Source of the DNA: Clostridia bacterium
GTDB taxonomy: Bacteria; Bacillota; Clostridia; Lachnospirales; Lachnospiraceae
Assembly (NCBI GenBank): GCA_026000945.1
Contig: BNZI01000017.1
Coordinates: 1-16,964, forward strand
Length of the DNA stretch: 16,964 nt
Direction: 5' to 3'
Shown: positions 1 through 6,798 of the stretch, in pieces
How the letters are laid out: the number at the start of each line of letters is the position of its first letter
How positions within the stretch are numbered: position 1 is the first letter of the stretch
Position numbers and translations under genes: made by a program
The notes under the pieces: model-generated
The model's database searches: none
What the model was told of the DNA's origin: nothing
The model's input: the letters and a program-made list of their open reading frames with translations, nothing else

Positions 1-1
1 T

Positions 2-2341
2 GAAACTGAATATCGTTTGACGGTATGGGATTATAATTGTTTAGGAGAGGTAGTAAGGCAGACTCGTTATTTGGAAGCGCAAAACCAAAGTACTTATAGG
101 GGAAGAATTCATAGAATTTTATATAAATATGATAAAATTGGACGTTTAATAGAGATTTGTGATAATACGGGAATGATTGTAAAAAACGCTTATGATAAAT
201 GGAATTGCTTGACGATGCAAAAACAAAAAATATCTGAGCAAGTTTGGACAGAAACATTATACACTTATGATCAATTGGGGCGAGTGATTGAGAAAAAACA
301 ATTACAAGCGAAAACATTAAATAGAAGTGGATATAGTGTTACACAATATCAATATGACGAAGAGGATCGTATCGTTAAGGTAATTACGCCAGAGGGGAAT
401 CAAATTTCAAGGGAATATAATCTCAACGGACAACTAATCAAAGAAAATCATGAAGAAGTGCGGGAAACAGGCATACATAGTAGTATAGAATGGATTTATA
501 ATGAAATGGGAACCTGTGTGCAAGAGATTTTCTCTAATGGATATCAACACAAGCTATATTTTGATGCAGAAAAGCGATTGAATCAACAAGAGAATGAGAC
601 AAGGCATGATAATCAGTGGAGTAAACTGGCTACACAAGAAAATTTATCTAATGGATATCAAAGCAATCTGTATTTCAATACAGAAAAGTTGTTGAATCAG
701 CTAGAGAATAGAATAAAGCAGGATAATCAATGGAGTGAACTGGCTATACAAGAAAATTTTTTTAATGGATATCAACAAAGTATGTATGTTAATGCAGACA
801 AACCGTTGAATCAGCTAGAGCATTATAATCAATGGGGTGAACTGATTACACAAGAAGATGCTTTAGGTAATACAATACAATATGCTTATGATTTTTCTGG
901 TCGCTTATCGTTGAGAACAAGTCCGGAGGGTAGGACAAGTCAATATTTTTATGATGTTTGGGATAATCTCATCGAAGAAATAGATGGAAACGGACACAGT
1001 ACAAGGTATACTTTGGATGCGTGGGGAAGAATTGTACAAAAAATCTATCCAGATCAGAGTATAGAAAATTATGTTTATGATGCCCTTGGTAACACAATAG
1101 AGGCATGGGATGGACAAGGAAATAAAATTACACAAGTATTTGGAGCAGATGGACAGTTGGCCCAAAAGATAGACGGGATAGGAAATCAATGGACTTTTAT
1201 TTATGATTTAGAAGGAAGATTAGAAAAAGAAATTGATCCACAAGGAGGGGAAATCTGCTATTTTTATAATTTATATCATGATATAATCAAAAAAACTTAT
1301 ACACCAGTGGGAAAGACAATCCCTGATTTAGAGGAAGTTTGGACTTATGATTGTCATGGACGTTTAATGCACAGTGTAGCAGGAGAAAGGCGTTATGATT
1401 ATCAGTATTCTGTGGATGGCTGCTTGTTGCATAAATTGATGGGGGGACAAAGACTTCTTTCGTATACTTATGATCAAAAAGGGAATATGCATACACAGAC
1501 AGACAGATTTGGAAATGTTTTGCGGTATGAATATAATGAGGAAAACTTATTAGAAAAAATATCCTACAATCAGCGAGAAATCTGCCAGTATCGCTACACT
1601 TTAAATGGGCAGCTAGCGGAATGGATTTTAGGGGAAAAGATTCAACAAATTTATGAATATGATCGAGACGGTCTGTTGGTACATGTTCAAAAATATAAAG
1701 ACAAAACATTACTGCTCCAAGAATATTATGATTACGATCAAAATGGGAATTTAGTAAAACTAAGGCTAGATTCGTCATCTAAGAAACAAGAAATCTATTT
1801 TCTTTATGATTTAAAAAACCAATTAATAGAAAGAAAAACGGTAAATTCTATCGCTTCGGAAGAAAAAGAAATAAAAGAAAATTATGTTTATGATCGAGCG
1901 AAAAATTGTGTACGTTATGAGAATGGGGAACGAACAGAAATCTATGCTTATAATGCCAATCATCAGAAAATTGAATGGGAATGGTACGATGACTTGCCGG
2001 AACAAAGTCAGAAAATTCCTTATTCTTACGATGAAAAAGGAAACCAAATGCAAGATGATGAGTATATTTACTATTATGATGGATTTAATCGGTTATCCAG
2101 GGTAAAGAGTAAAATGGATGAAACTTTTGAACGGCGCTTTTTATATGATGCGGAAGGATGTTTGTATCGAATTCAGGAAAAAGAAAGACAAACAGAATAT
2201 TTGTTTTCTATGGGGAATTTAGTAACAGAACAAAGAGATGGGCAAAAAGCGGTACAATTTGTGTGGACAGGTGAAGAAATTGTCTATGCTTATGATGAGG
2301 AGACAAAAGAAGAGTATTTTTTAGGAGAAGAAGGGAGATAA
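2..2341 (+). CDS. RHS/YD-repeat protein, 5'-partial and lacking the RHS core/toxin end
   Basis: The reading frame is open to the left edge: codons before the TTG at 17 read E-T-E-Y-R, so the start lies outside the window. About 779 residues are visible. Most are YD repeats of the pattern YDxxGRLxxxxxxxG, for example YKYDKIGRL, YTYDQLGRV, YAYDFSGRL and YDALGNTIEAWDGQG. Members of this family are large secreted or wall-linked beta-shell proteins that often carry a variable C-terminal toxin. Here the frame stops at GEEGR, shortly after VWTGEEIVYAYDEE. In the family a DxxGS-type segment and a DPYGR-like core would be expected to follow, but neither is present. The protein may be a truncated relic, or a cassette whose end was replaced when the PTS genes came to lie 49 bases downstream. 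It has no cysteine cluster or membrane segment. The family call is secure; whether it functions is unknown. Confidence 0.85.
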   Translation, partial: ETEYRLTVWDYNCLGEVVRQTRYLEAQNQSTYRGRIHRILYKYDKIGRLIEICDNTGMIVKNAYDKWNCLTMQKQKISEQVWTETLYTYDQLGRVIEKKQLQAKTLNRSGYSVTQYQYDEEDRIVKVITPEGNQISREYNLNGQLIKENHEEVRETGIHSSIEWIYNEMGTCVQEIFSNGYQHKLYFDAEKRLNQQENETRHDNQWSKLATQENLSNGYQSNLYFNTEKLLNQLENRIKQDNQWSELAIQENFFNGYQQSMYVNADKPLNQLEHYNQWGELITQEDALGNTIQYAYDFSGRLSLRTSPEGRTSQYFYDVWDNLIEEIDGNGHSTRYTLDAWGRIVQKIYPDQSIENYVYDALGNTIEAWDGQGNKITQVFGADGQLAQKIDGIGNQWTFIYDLEGRLEKEIDPQGGEICYFYNLYHDIIKKTYTPVGKTIPDLEEVWTYDCHGRLMHSVAGERRYDYQYSVDGCLLHKLMGGQRLLSYTYDQKGNMHTQTDRFGNVLRYEYNEENLLEKISYNQREICQYRYTLNGQLAEWILGEKIQQIYEYDRDGLLVHVQKYKDKTLLLQEYYDYDQNGNLVKLRLDSSSKKQEIYFLYDLKNQLIERKTVNSIASEEKEIKENYVYDRAKNCVRYENGERTEIYAYNANHQKIEWEWYDDLPEQSQKIPYSYDEKGNQMQDDEYIYYYDGFNRLSRVKSKMDETFERRFLYDAEGCLYRIQEKERQTEYLFSMGNLVTEQRDGQKAVQFVWTGEEIVYAYDEETKEEYFLGEEGR
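533..859 (+). repeat. In-frame tandem triplication (38-codon unit) inside the RHS gene
   Basis: Three consecutive units start at 533, 647 and 761, with a period of 114 bases (38 codons). The third is 99 bases because five codons are missing. Each unit begins (S/F)NGYQ, runs through LNQxEN and ends DNQW-(S/G)-(K/E)-L-x-x-QE-(N/D). Nucleotide identity between units is high but they have already diverged, so the duplication is fairly recent rather than an assembly duplicate. The unit differs from the ordinary YD repeat around it. Confidence 0.9.
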
Positions 2342-2390
2342 AAGCGACAGATTCACTTTGCCTGTGTCAAGATCAAAGGAGGTCTAGGGT

Positions 2391-2729
2391 ATGAAACGAG
2401 TGTATTTATTTTGTAGTGGGGGAATGTCTACGAGTATATTGGCAAGTAAGATGCAAGAGTTAGCGAACAGTCATAAAATTCCCATAGAAATTGCAGCTTT
2501 TCCAGACAATAAAATTGGTCAAATTATTGAAGAAAAACAGCCCAATGTTATTCTTTTAGGACCGCAAGTAAAATATCGTTATAAGGAAATTGTCAAACAG
2601 TACGCAAGCACAGGCATTCCGATTCAAATCATAGACCAGACTGACTACGGGATGATGAATAGTGAAAAAGTGCTTAAATTTGCGATTAAGCTACTAAAAG
2701 ATGCTAAACAAAGTGAACAATCTTCTTGA
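2391..2729 (+). CDS. PTS system EIIB component, lactose/cellobiose (Chb/Cel) family
   Basis: A 112-residue cytoplasmic phosphocarrier. It accepts phosphate from an EIIA and passes it to the sugar brought in by EIIC. The N-terminus MKRVYLFCSGGMSTS has the family's strand, then the phosphorylated Cys (Cys8), then the P-loop. The pattern D-xxxx-G plus VILLGPQV further along is typical of CelA/ChbB proteins, as is the length. The start is fixed by AAAGGAGGT at 2375-2383. It begins 49 bases after the RHS stop, with no convincing promoter between. Its EIIC partner is 785 bases downstream instead of adjacent, and no EIIA gene is visible. The sugar cannot be read from the sequence; a glycoasparagine or amino-sugar conjugate is inferred from the neighbours. 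Confidence 0.9.
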   Translation: MKRVYLFCSGGMSTSILASKMQELANSHKIPIEIAAFPDNKIGQIIEEKQPNVILLGPQVKYRYKEIVKQYASTGIPIQIIDQTDYGMMNSEKVLKFAIKLLKDAKQSEQSS

Positions 2730-2832
2730 TATAAAAGAGATAAGTATTCAAATATAAAAAAGGATTTTTTGAGTATTTTCGAGTAAGAAAAACTATGCAC
2801 AATATCCTCCTATAAGTAAGATATTTAAAATC

Positions 2833-3045
2833 GGTTCTCACACACGAAGAGGAGACGCAGGCATACTGGAGGTATGTTAAGACATTTTAATCGTATAGGG
2901 TGAAATACCATAACATTCTACGGTAAGTAGAGAGATTAAAGAGGTTTTTAAGAGGCATTAGGAGGTGATTCATTATCTAAAAGAAGTGTAAGGCATATGG
3001 GGGTAGTTCGCCGATACTGTTTTAGTGAATATTAAACGAGAAGCC
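2833..3045 (+). ncRNA. Candidate structured noncoding RNA of about 210 nt, class not recognised
   Basis: Nested complementary segments give one compact fold. The outer stem is GGTTCTC (2833-2839) with GAGAAGCC (3038-3045). Inside lie three domains. First is a hairpin, GCATAC/GTATGT, at 2861-2877 with loop TGGAG. Second is a branched domain closed by TTTTAATC (2885-2892) with GATTAAAG (2934-2941), holding GTAT/ATAC and CTAC/GTAG hairpins. Third is a long hairpin from 2968 to 3030, with ATTCA/TGAAT, TAAAA/TTTTA, AGTGT/ATACT and GGC/GCC stacked in register. This much consistent pairing in AT-rich DNA is unlikely by chance. It does not match the riboswitches, RNase P, tmRNA or SRP RNA that I know. 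Strand is inferred from G-U pairs that only work on the + strand (e.g. AGTGT with ATACT) and from the operon direction. Confidence 0.55.
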
Positions 3046-3053
3046 TTGGACTG

Positions 3054-3090
3054 CACGATATAATAAACAAAAAACGTTTATTATATCGTG
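3054..3090. repeat. AT-rich perfect palindrome, copy 1
   Basis: A 15-base perfect inverted repeat (3054-3068 with 3076-3090) around the loop AAAAAAC. The last four bases of the right arm also belong to a second possible hairpin, CGTGG (3087-3091) with CCACG (3099-3103), so the two folds exclude each other. The core AAACAAAAAACGTTTATTAT recurs at 3295-3314. No T-run follows, so it is not a standard terminator. Confidence 0.85.
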
Positions 3091-3104
3091 GAAGTTTACC
3101 ACGT

Positions 3105-3148
3105 TCCCAAGTCGCTCTAATCACCATAGTTTCAAGAGCGACTTGGGA
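3105..3148. repeat. 14-bp perfect hairpin
   Basis: TCCCAAGTCGCTCT (3105-3118) is the exact reverse complement of 3135-3148, separated by a 16-base loop. It is much more GC-rich than its surroundings and has no T-run, so it looks like a structural or mobile palindrome rather than a terminator. Confidence 0.85.
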
Positions 3149-3160
3149 CCTGATCGCTTC

Positions 3161-3202
3161 AGCTACAATCAGCAGTAGAGAAAAACTCCTGCTGATTAAG
3201 CT
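3161..3202. repeat. Hairpin with 9-bp perfect core
   Basis: AATCAGCAG (3167-3175) pairs with CTGCTGATT (3189-3197). The stem extends outward through AGCT (3161-3164) and AGCT (3199-3202) across a small internal loop. It sits directly before the first 79-base repeat. Confidence 0.75.
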
Positions 3203-3209
3203 TCAGTTG

Positions 3210-3288
3210 ATGCACACAATTTGATGAGGAAGATGATGTGCAAAGCACATTCAAATTGGCGCGACCATGATTGACTTCGCAATCATGA
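3210..3288. repeat. 79-base direct repeat, copy 1 (two hairpins)
   Basis: Identical to 3323-3401 over 79 bases. The unit folds twice. The first hairpin has CAATTTGA (3217-3224) and ATGTGC (3236-3241) pairing with GCACAT and TCAAATTG (3245-3258) around an AAA loop, with an 11-base bulge on the 5' side. The second is CATGATTG (3266-3273) with CAATCATG (3280-3287). TGTGC could instead pair with GCACA at 3212-3216, so alternative folds are possible. Confidence 0.9.
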
Positions 3289-3320
3289 TATATATAAACA
3301 AAAAACGTTTATTATATCAT
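3285..3320. repeat. AT-rich palindrome, copy 2
   Basis: Arms 3285-3299 and 3307-3320 pair with one bulged T and share the AAAAAAC loop with the palindrome at 3054-3090. It separates the two copies of the 79-base repeat, and its left arm overlaps the end of copy 1. Confidence 0.8.
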
Positions 3321-3322
3321 TT

Positions 3323-3401
3323 ATGCACACAATTTGATGAGGAAGATGATGTGCAAAGCACATTCAAATTGGCGCGACCATGATTGACTTCGCAATCATG
3401 A
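3323..3401. repeat. 79-base direct repeat, copy 2
   Basis: An exact copy of 3210-3288 at a spacing of 113 bases, carrying the same two hairpins (3330-3371 and 3379-3400). The lack of any divergence suggests recent duplication or gene conversion. Confidence 0.9.
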
Positions 3402-3514
3402 ATGTATGTTTTTGTCTACCCCTAAATGCGTATGGATAGGATTATTTTACGATTAAGATTTGATCTATAAAAGACACTAATCACCAGATCAATTTGAAAT
3501 GGAGGGTCAAGATC

Positions 3515-4843
3515 ATGTTAAGTAAGTTAGAGTCTATGCTTATGCCTTTGGCAGAAAAAATTGGAAAGAATAAATATCTGATGTCTATTCGTGACGGATT
3601 TTTACTGTCTATGCCGTTGTTAATTGTGGGTTCATTTTTCCTGCTTGTGGCCAATTTTCCTATTCCAGGATGGAATGATTTTTGGGCAAGATTTTTTGGA
3701 GAAAATTGGGATTCATATTTTGCGAAGCCTACCAGTGCTACTTTTTCCATTATGGCGCTGCTAGCAGTGATAGGGATTGGTTATTCTTTTGCGGGTCAGA
3801 TGAAAGTAGATAAATTATTTGGTGCGGCTGTATCATTAGTTTGTTGGTTTTTGATTATGCCTTATCAGATTATGGTTAATGACACCGTAGTGAGTGGGAT
3901 TCCTTTAAATTGGGTCGGTTCTAAGGGAATTTTTGTGGGTATTCTTACTACTTTTTTTGCTATACATATTTATGCATGGGTGAATAAAAAGGGATGGATT
4001 ATTCGAATGCCCGATGGTGTACCCCCCACGGTGCAAAAGTCTTTTTCTGCTCTTATTCCAGCAGGTGTTTCCGTAGCGACGTTTCTTTTGCTAAATATTA
4101 TTTTTGCCTTAACTCCTTATGGCAATGCGTTTAATTTTATCTTTACCATTTTACAGACTCCACTTCTTAAGTTGGGAAATACTCTTCCTGCTATGCTGAT
4201 TGCTTATGTCTTTTTACATATTTTTTGGTTTTTTGGGGTCAATGGTGGCTCTGTGGTGGGAGCAGTATTTAATCCAATCCTGCAAACTTTGTCAGCCGAA
4301 AATTTAGCAGCATTTCAAGTAGGTCAGCCTTTGCCCAATATTATATCTCAGCAGTTCCAAGATTTATTTGCTACTTTTGGTGGCTGTGGTTCTACTTTGT
4401 CATTACTCATTGCTATGCTGCTTTTTTGCCGTTCTAAGCGGATAAAGGAGTTAGGTAAGTTGGCATTTATTCCAGGCGTGTTTGGAATTAATGAACCGAT
4501 TGTTTTTGGATTACCTATTTTGCTGAATCCTTTAATGCTCATTCCTTTTATGCTTGTCCCTACCATTAACATTATCATTTCTTATAGTTGCATGAGTATC
4601 GGTCTGGTTCCTTTATGTTCGGGTGTGGCAATTCCATGGACAATGCCAATTATCCTTTCGGGCTTTTTATCTACTGGTTGGCAGGGAGCAGTACTTCAAT
4701 TTCTTCTTCTCATTTTAGGTGTGTTTATTTATATGCCATTTATTCGAATGATGGATAAACAGTATAAAATAGAGGAAACAAAAACCATTAATCTATCTGA
4801 TGATGAGATTGATTTAGATGACTTATCTTTTGATGATTTATAA
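3515..4843 (+). CDS. PTS system EIIC permease, lactose/cellobiose (Chb/Cel) family
   Basis: A 442-residue integral membrane permease that carries the sugar across the membrane for phosphorylation by EIIB. It opens MLSKLESMLMPLAEKIGKNK followed by IRDGFLLSMPLLIVGS, the usual start of CelB/ChbC. About ten hydrophobic segments follow, then HIFWFFGVNGG and the family signature GINEP at residues 324-328 with IVFGLPILLNP. The start is the ATG at 3515 with GGAGGG at 3501-3506. A TTG at 3494 is in frame but lies upstream of the ribosome site, so it was not used. The C-terminus carries an unusual acidic tail, DDEIDLDDLSFDDL. The next gene starts 16 bases downstream, so the two are surely cotranscribed. 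Length and motifs are normal, and the protein looks functional. Confidence 0.93.
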   Translation: MLSKLESMLMPLAEKIGKNKYLMSIRDGFLLSMPLLIVGSFFLLVANFPIPGWNDFWARFFGENWDSYFAKPTSATFSIMALLAVIGIGYSFAGQMKVDKLFGAAVSLVCWFLIMPYQIMVNDTVVSGIPLNWVGSKGIFVGILTTFFAIHIYAWVNKKGWIIRMPDGVPPTVQKSFSALIPAGVSVATFLLLNIIFALTPYGNAFNFIFTILQTPLLKLGNTLPAMLIAYVFLHIFWFFGVNGGSVVGAVFNPILQTLSAENLAAFQVGQPLPNIISQQFQDLFATFGGCGSTLSLLIAMLLFCRSKRIKELGKLAFIPGVFGINEPIVFGLPILLNPLMLIPFMLVPTINIIISYSCMSIGLVPLCSGVAIPWTMPIILSGFLSTGWQGAVLQFLLLILGVFIYMPFIRMMDKQYKIEETKTINLSDDEIDLDDLSFDDL

Positions 4844-4859
4844 TCAATGAGGGAATGAG

Positions 4860-5381
4860 ATGAAAATCATTATGATTTATGACCAAATTCAGTCAGGATT
4901 GGGGAGCAAGGATGACACCTTGATTCCCCTGACAGGGAAAAAGGAGTCTATCGGACCGGCAGTGATGATGGAGCCTTTTTTAAAGCAAGCGGGCGGACAG
5001 GTAGTAGCTTGTTTGTGCTGCGGTAATGGTACATATCTTGCTGATCCAGAGGAAATTAGCCGTAAATTTTGTGCAATGGTTAATAAGCTACAACCAGACG
5101 TAGTGATGTGTGGACCAGCCTTTAATTACAAGGATTATGCACAGATGTGCGCAAAAGTGGCTTGTGATATTAATGCTACAAGCAAAGCAAAAGCATTTGC
5201 AGCTATGTCTGCCGAAAATGAAGATACAATTGCTGCTTATCAAAATAAAGTAGCGATTGTGAAGACTCCTAAAAAGGGTGGTATGGGCTTGAATGATTCG
5301 TTAAAAAATATGTGTGCATTGGCTAGAGCATTAGCTGATGGAGCAGATACGGCAACGCTCATGAGTAAATTTTGTTATTGA
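4860..5381 (+). CDS. GrdB-related protein (short, reductase selenoprotein B-like fold)
   Basis: 173 residues, probably cytoplasmic. Several blocks resemble GrdB, the selenoprotein B subunit of glycine/sarcosine/betaine reductases: GPAVMMEPFLKQAGGQVVACL, then CGNGTYLADPEEI, then LQPDVVMCGPAFNYKDYAQMCAKVA, and a closing KTPKKGGMGLNDSLKNMC. In full GrdB the redox-active Sec/Cys region lies in a second half that is absent here, so this is not a complete reductase subunit. A related short family occurs in clostridia next to PTS genes, but its reaction is not known to me. The start has GAGGG at 4849-4853. It follows EIIC by 16 bases. The C-terminal ALADGADTATLMSKF is echoed by a decayed copy just downstream. 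The family call is moderately confident; the role in sugar conjugate breakdown is unassigned. Confidence 0.6.
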   Translation: MKIIMIYDQIQSGLGSKDDTLIPLTGKKESIGPAVMMEPFLKQAGGQVVACLCCGNGTYLADPEEISRKFCAMVNKLQPDVVMCGPAFNYKDYAQMCAKVACDINATSKAKAFAAMSAENEDTIAAYQNKVAIVKTPKKGGMGLNDSLKNMCALARALADGADTATLMSKFCY

Positions 5382-5420
5382 TAAAAACAGAGGTATACGT
5401 TTGATATACTTCGTTGAACA

Positions 5421-5486
5421 ATTGATGTATTTACTAAGGCATTAGTTGATGAAACGGATACAGTAAAGCTGATTAGAAAATTTTGA
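5421..5486 (+). pseudogene. Decayed duplicate of the 3' end of the GrdB-related gene
   Basis: In one frame this reads KALVDETDTVKLIRKF then TGA. It aligns without gaps to the last residues of the preceding gene, RALADGADTATLMSKF-C-Y, with roughly three quarters of bases identical. A stop (TGA, 5415-5417) precedes it in frame. The TGA at 5484-5486 stands exactly where the intact gene has TGT (Cys). No other part of the copy is left, so it is a remnant of a tandem paralog or of a partial duplication. Confidence 0.6.
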
Positions 5487-5494
5487 TATTCGTC

Positions 5495-5541
5495 AAACAA
5501 GGCTCAGTTTTGCTATTTAATCAATTTGGGCTTTGTTTTTT
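5495..5541 (+). terminator. Rho-independent terminator after the EIIC/GrdB-related genes
   Basis: ACAAGGCTCA (5497-5506) pairs with TGGGCTTTGT (5527-5536) with two G-U pairs, and the right arm runs into a T-run through 5541. It lies 35 bases before the asparaginase gene, so that gene either has its own promoter or depends on readthrough. Confidence 0.7.
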
Positions 5542-5575
5542 CGGTTAAGTAATTTTTATAAGAAAAGGAGATTTT

Positions 5576-6556
5576 ATGATGTGGGGCATGATTGGGACTT
5601 GGCGTATGGCGTTGGAAGGGATTATTGAAGGAGCAAAAATTCTAGAAAAAAAAGGAAATGCAGGAGATGCCATTGAGATAGCGATTCGTCAGGTGGAAGA
5701 TTTTCCTTACAATAAATCTGTGGGTTATGGCAGTTTGCCTAATGAGGAAATGGAAGTAGAGATGGATGCTGCTTACATGGATGGAGATACACTAGATATT
5801 GGGGCAGTGGCTGCCATTAAAGATTTTGCCAATCCAGTGGCGATTGCTAGGCGTTTGAGCCGGGAAAAAGTCAATAGTATGCTTGTAGCAGAAGGAGCAG
5901 AAAAATTTGCCCATAAAGAAGGTTTTGAACGTAAAAACATGCTAACAGACAGGGCAAAGCTGCACTACCAAAAAAGAGTGAAAGAATTGGTGGGGCAAAC
6001 ACAAACACCGCTTCAAGAAATGAAGCCTTATTCTGGTCATGATACTGTAGGGATGCTTTGTTTAGATATAAAAGGAAAAATGACAGCGGCGACTTCAACC
6101 AGTGGTTTATTTATGAAGAAAAAAGGTAGAGTAGGGGATTCTCCTTTGTCTGGTTCTGGTTTCTATGCCGATAGTCAAAAAGGAGCAGCTAGTGCTACGG
6201 GATTGGGAGAAGATTTGATGCGAGGTTGCATTTCCTATGAAGTTGTTCGCTTGATGGGACAGGGTCTACACCCTCAACAGGCTTGCGAGATGGCTGTTAA
6301 TTGTTTAGATAAAGAACTAAAAAAACGTAGGGGTGAAGCTGGAGATATCTCCTTAGTGGCCATGAATCCTCAAGGAGAGTGGGGGGCTGCCACAAACATA
6401 GAAGGCTTCCCTTTTGTGGTTGTTACGGAAGAACAAAAACCGACGGTTTATTTGCTTACACGTAAAGAAGACGGTCATTGTACCTATGAAGAAGCTTCAG
6501 AAAAATGGATGAAAGATTATATGCAGCGTCGTATGGCGCCCATTAACGGAGTTTAG
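5576..6556 (+). CDS. N4-(beta-N-acetylglucosaminyl)-L-asparaginase (glycosylasparaginase)
   Basis: A 326-residue N-terminal-nucleophile hydrolase. The family cuts the amide between an N-linked sugar and asparagine, releasing aspartate and a glycosylamine, and needs free alpha-amino and alpha-carboxyl groups on the Asn. The self-cleavage site is GHDTVGM, with cleavage before Thr157, which becomes the nucleophile. The substrate-contact block TSTSGLF and then GRVGDSPLSGSGFYAD follow, as in characterised enzymes; GDIS and TNIEGFPF are also present. It starts WGMIGTWRMAL with no signal peptide, so it acts in the cytoplasm on an imported substrate. AAGGAG at 5565-5570 serves the ATG at 5576 or 5579; spacing slightly favours 5579. 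It follows the terminator at 5495-5541. All catalytic residues are present. Other Asn-conjugate substrates, including a phosphorylated GlcNAc-Asn delivered by the PTS, are possible. Confidence 0.9.
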   Translation: MMWGMIGTWRMALEGIIEGAKILEKKGNAGDAIEIAIRQVEDFPYNKSVGYGSLPNEEMEVEMDAAYMDGDTLDIGAVAAIKDFANPVAIARRLSREKVNSMLVAEGAEKFAHKEGFERKNMLTDRAKLHYQKRVKELVGQTQTPLQEMKPYSGHDTVGMLCLDIKGKMTAATSTSGLFMKKKGRVGDSPLSGSGFYADSQKGAASATGLGEDLMRGCISYEVVRLMGQGLHPQQACEMAVNCLDKELKKRRGEAGDISLVAMNPQGEWGAATNIEGFPFVVVTEEQKPTVYLLTRKEDGHCTYEEASEKWMKDYMQRRMAPINGV

Positions 6557-6798
6557 ATTTCTAAAAATAGAACATCGAACAAAAAGTAAGATAGGTACTT
6601 TGTCACAGTATAAATAAGCTATAATCTGTCGTCTATCTGTTTAAAAAAGGTTTTTTATTGGCATTGACGATCAGATGTAGTCTTTTTGCTGGGATGAATG
6701 GAAATGGAACATAGATTATAGGAGTAAAATCAATGGAGTCTTCAATGAAAAACTATCATGGAAATGTCTTTTCTTAAAAGCGGGAGGAGTTTAAGCTT

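Larger units (their letters stand above)
2730..3514 (+). other. Long noncoding gap between EIIB and EIIC, packed with RNA-like folds and repeats
   Basis: I see no credible protein-coding frame in these 785 bases. From left to right they hold an AT-rich leader (2730-2832), a multi-stem candidate RNA (2833-3045), an AT-rich perfect palindrome (3054-3090), two GC-containing hairpins (3105-3148 and 3161-3202), and a 79-base sequence present twice (3210-3288, 3323-3401) with a second AT-rich palindrome between the copies. About 110 bases of plain leader then precede EIIC, ending in GGAGGG before the ATG at 3515. Genes for one PTS normally abut, so the gap probably reflects insertion of this material between celA-like and celB-like genes, or a regulatory RNA in the operon. 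Confidence 0.7.

Noticed and set aside
1287..1778. 163-residue open frame on the minus strand inside the RHS gene
   Set aside because: It lies wholly antisense to a clear RHS frame, has no ribosome site and resembles no family. The other antisense frames there (905-1189, 1823-2053) fail for the same reasons.
3054..3401. CRISPR array
   Set aside because: The repeats are long, only two copies exist, they contain hairpins internally, and no regular spacers or cas genes are present.
3494..3514. Upstream TTG start for EIIC
   Set aside because: The ribosome site GGAGGG lies inside this extension, and the ATG at 3515 gives the family's normal N-terminus.
6601..6625. TATAAT with TTGTCA upstream as a dipeptidase promoter
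   Set aside because: The spacing is only 14 bases and the site is about 170 bases from the start codon, so it is not reliable.
6733..6777. 14-codon frame behind a TAGGAG in the gap before the dipeptidase
   Set aside because: Too short to support as a gene; could be a leader peptide but nothing else suggests it.
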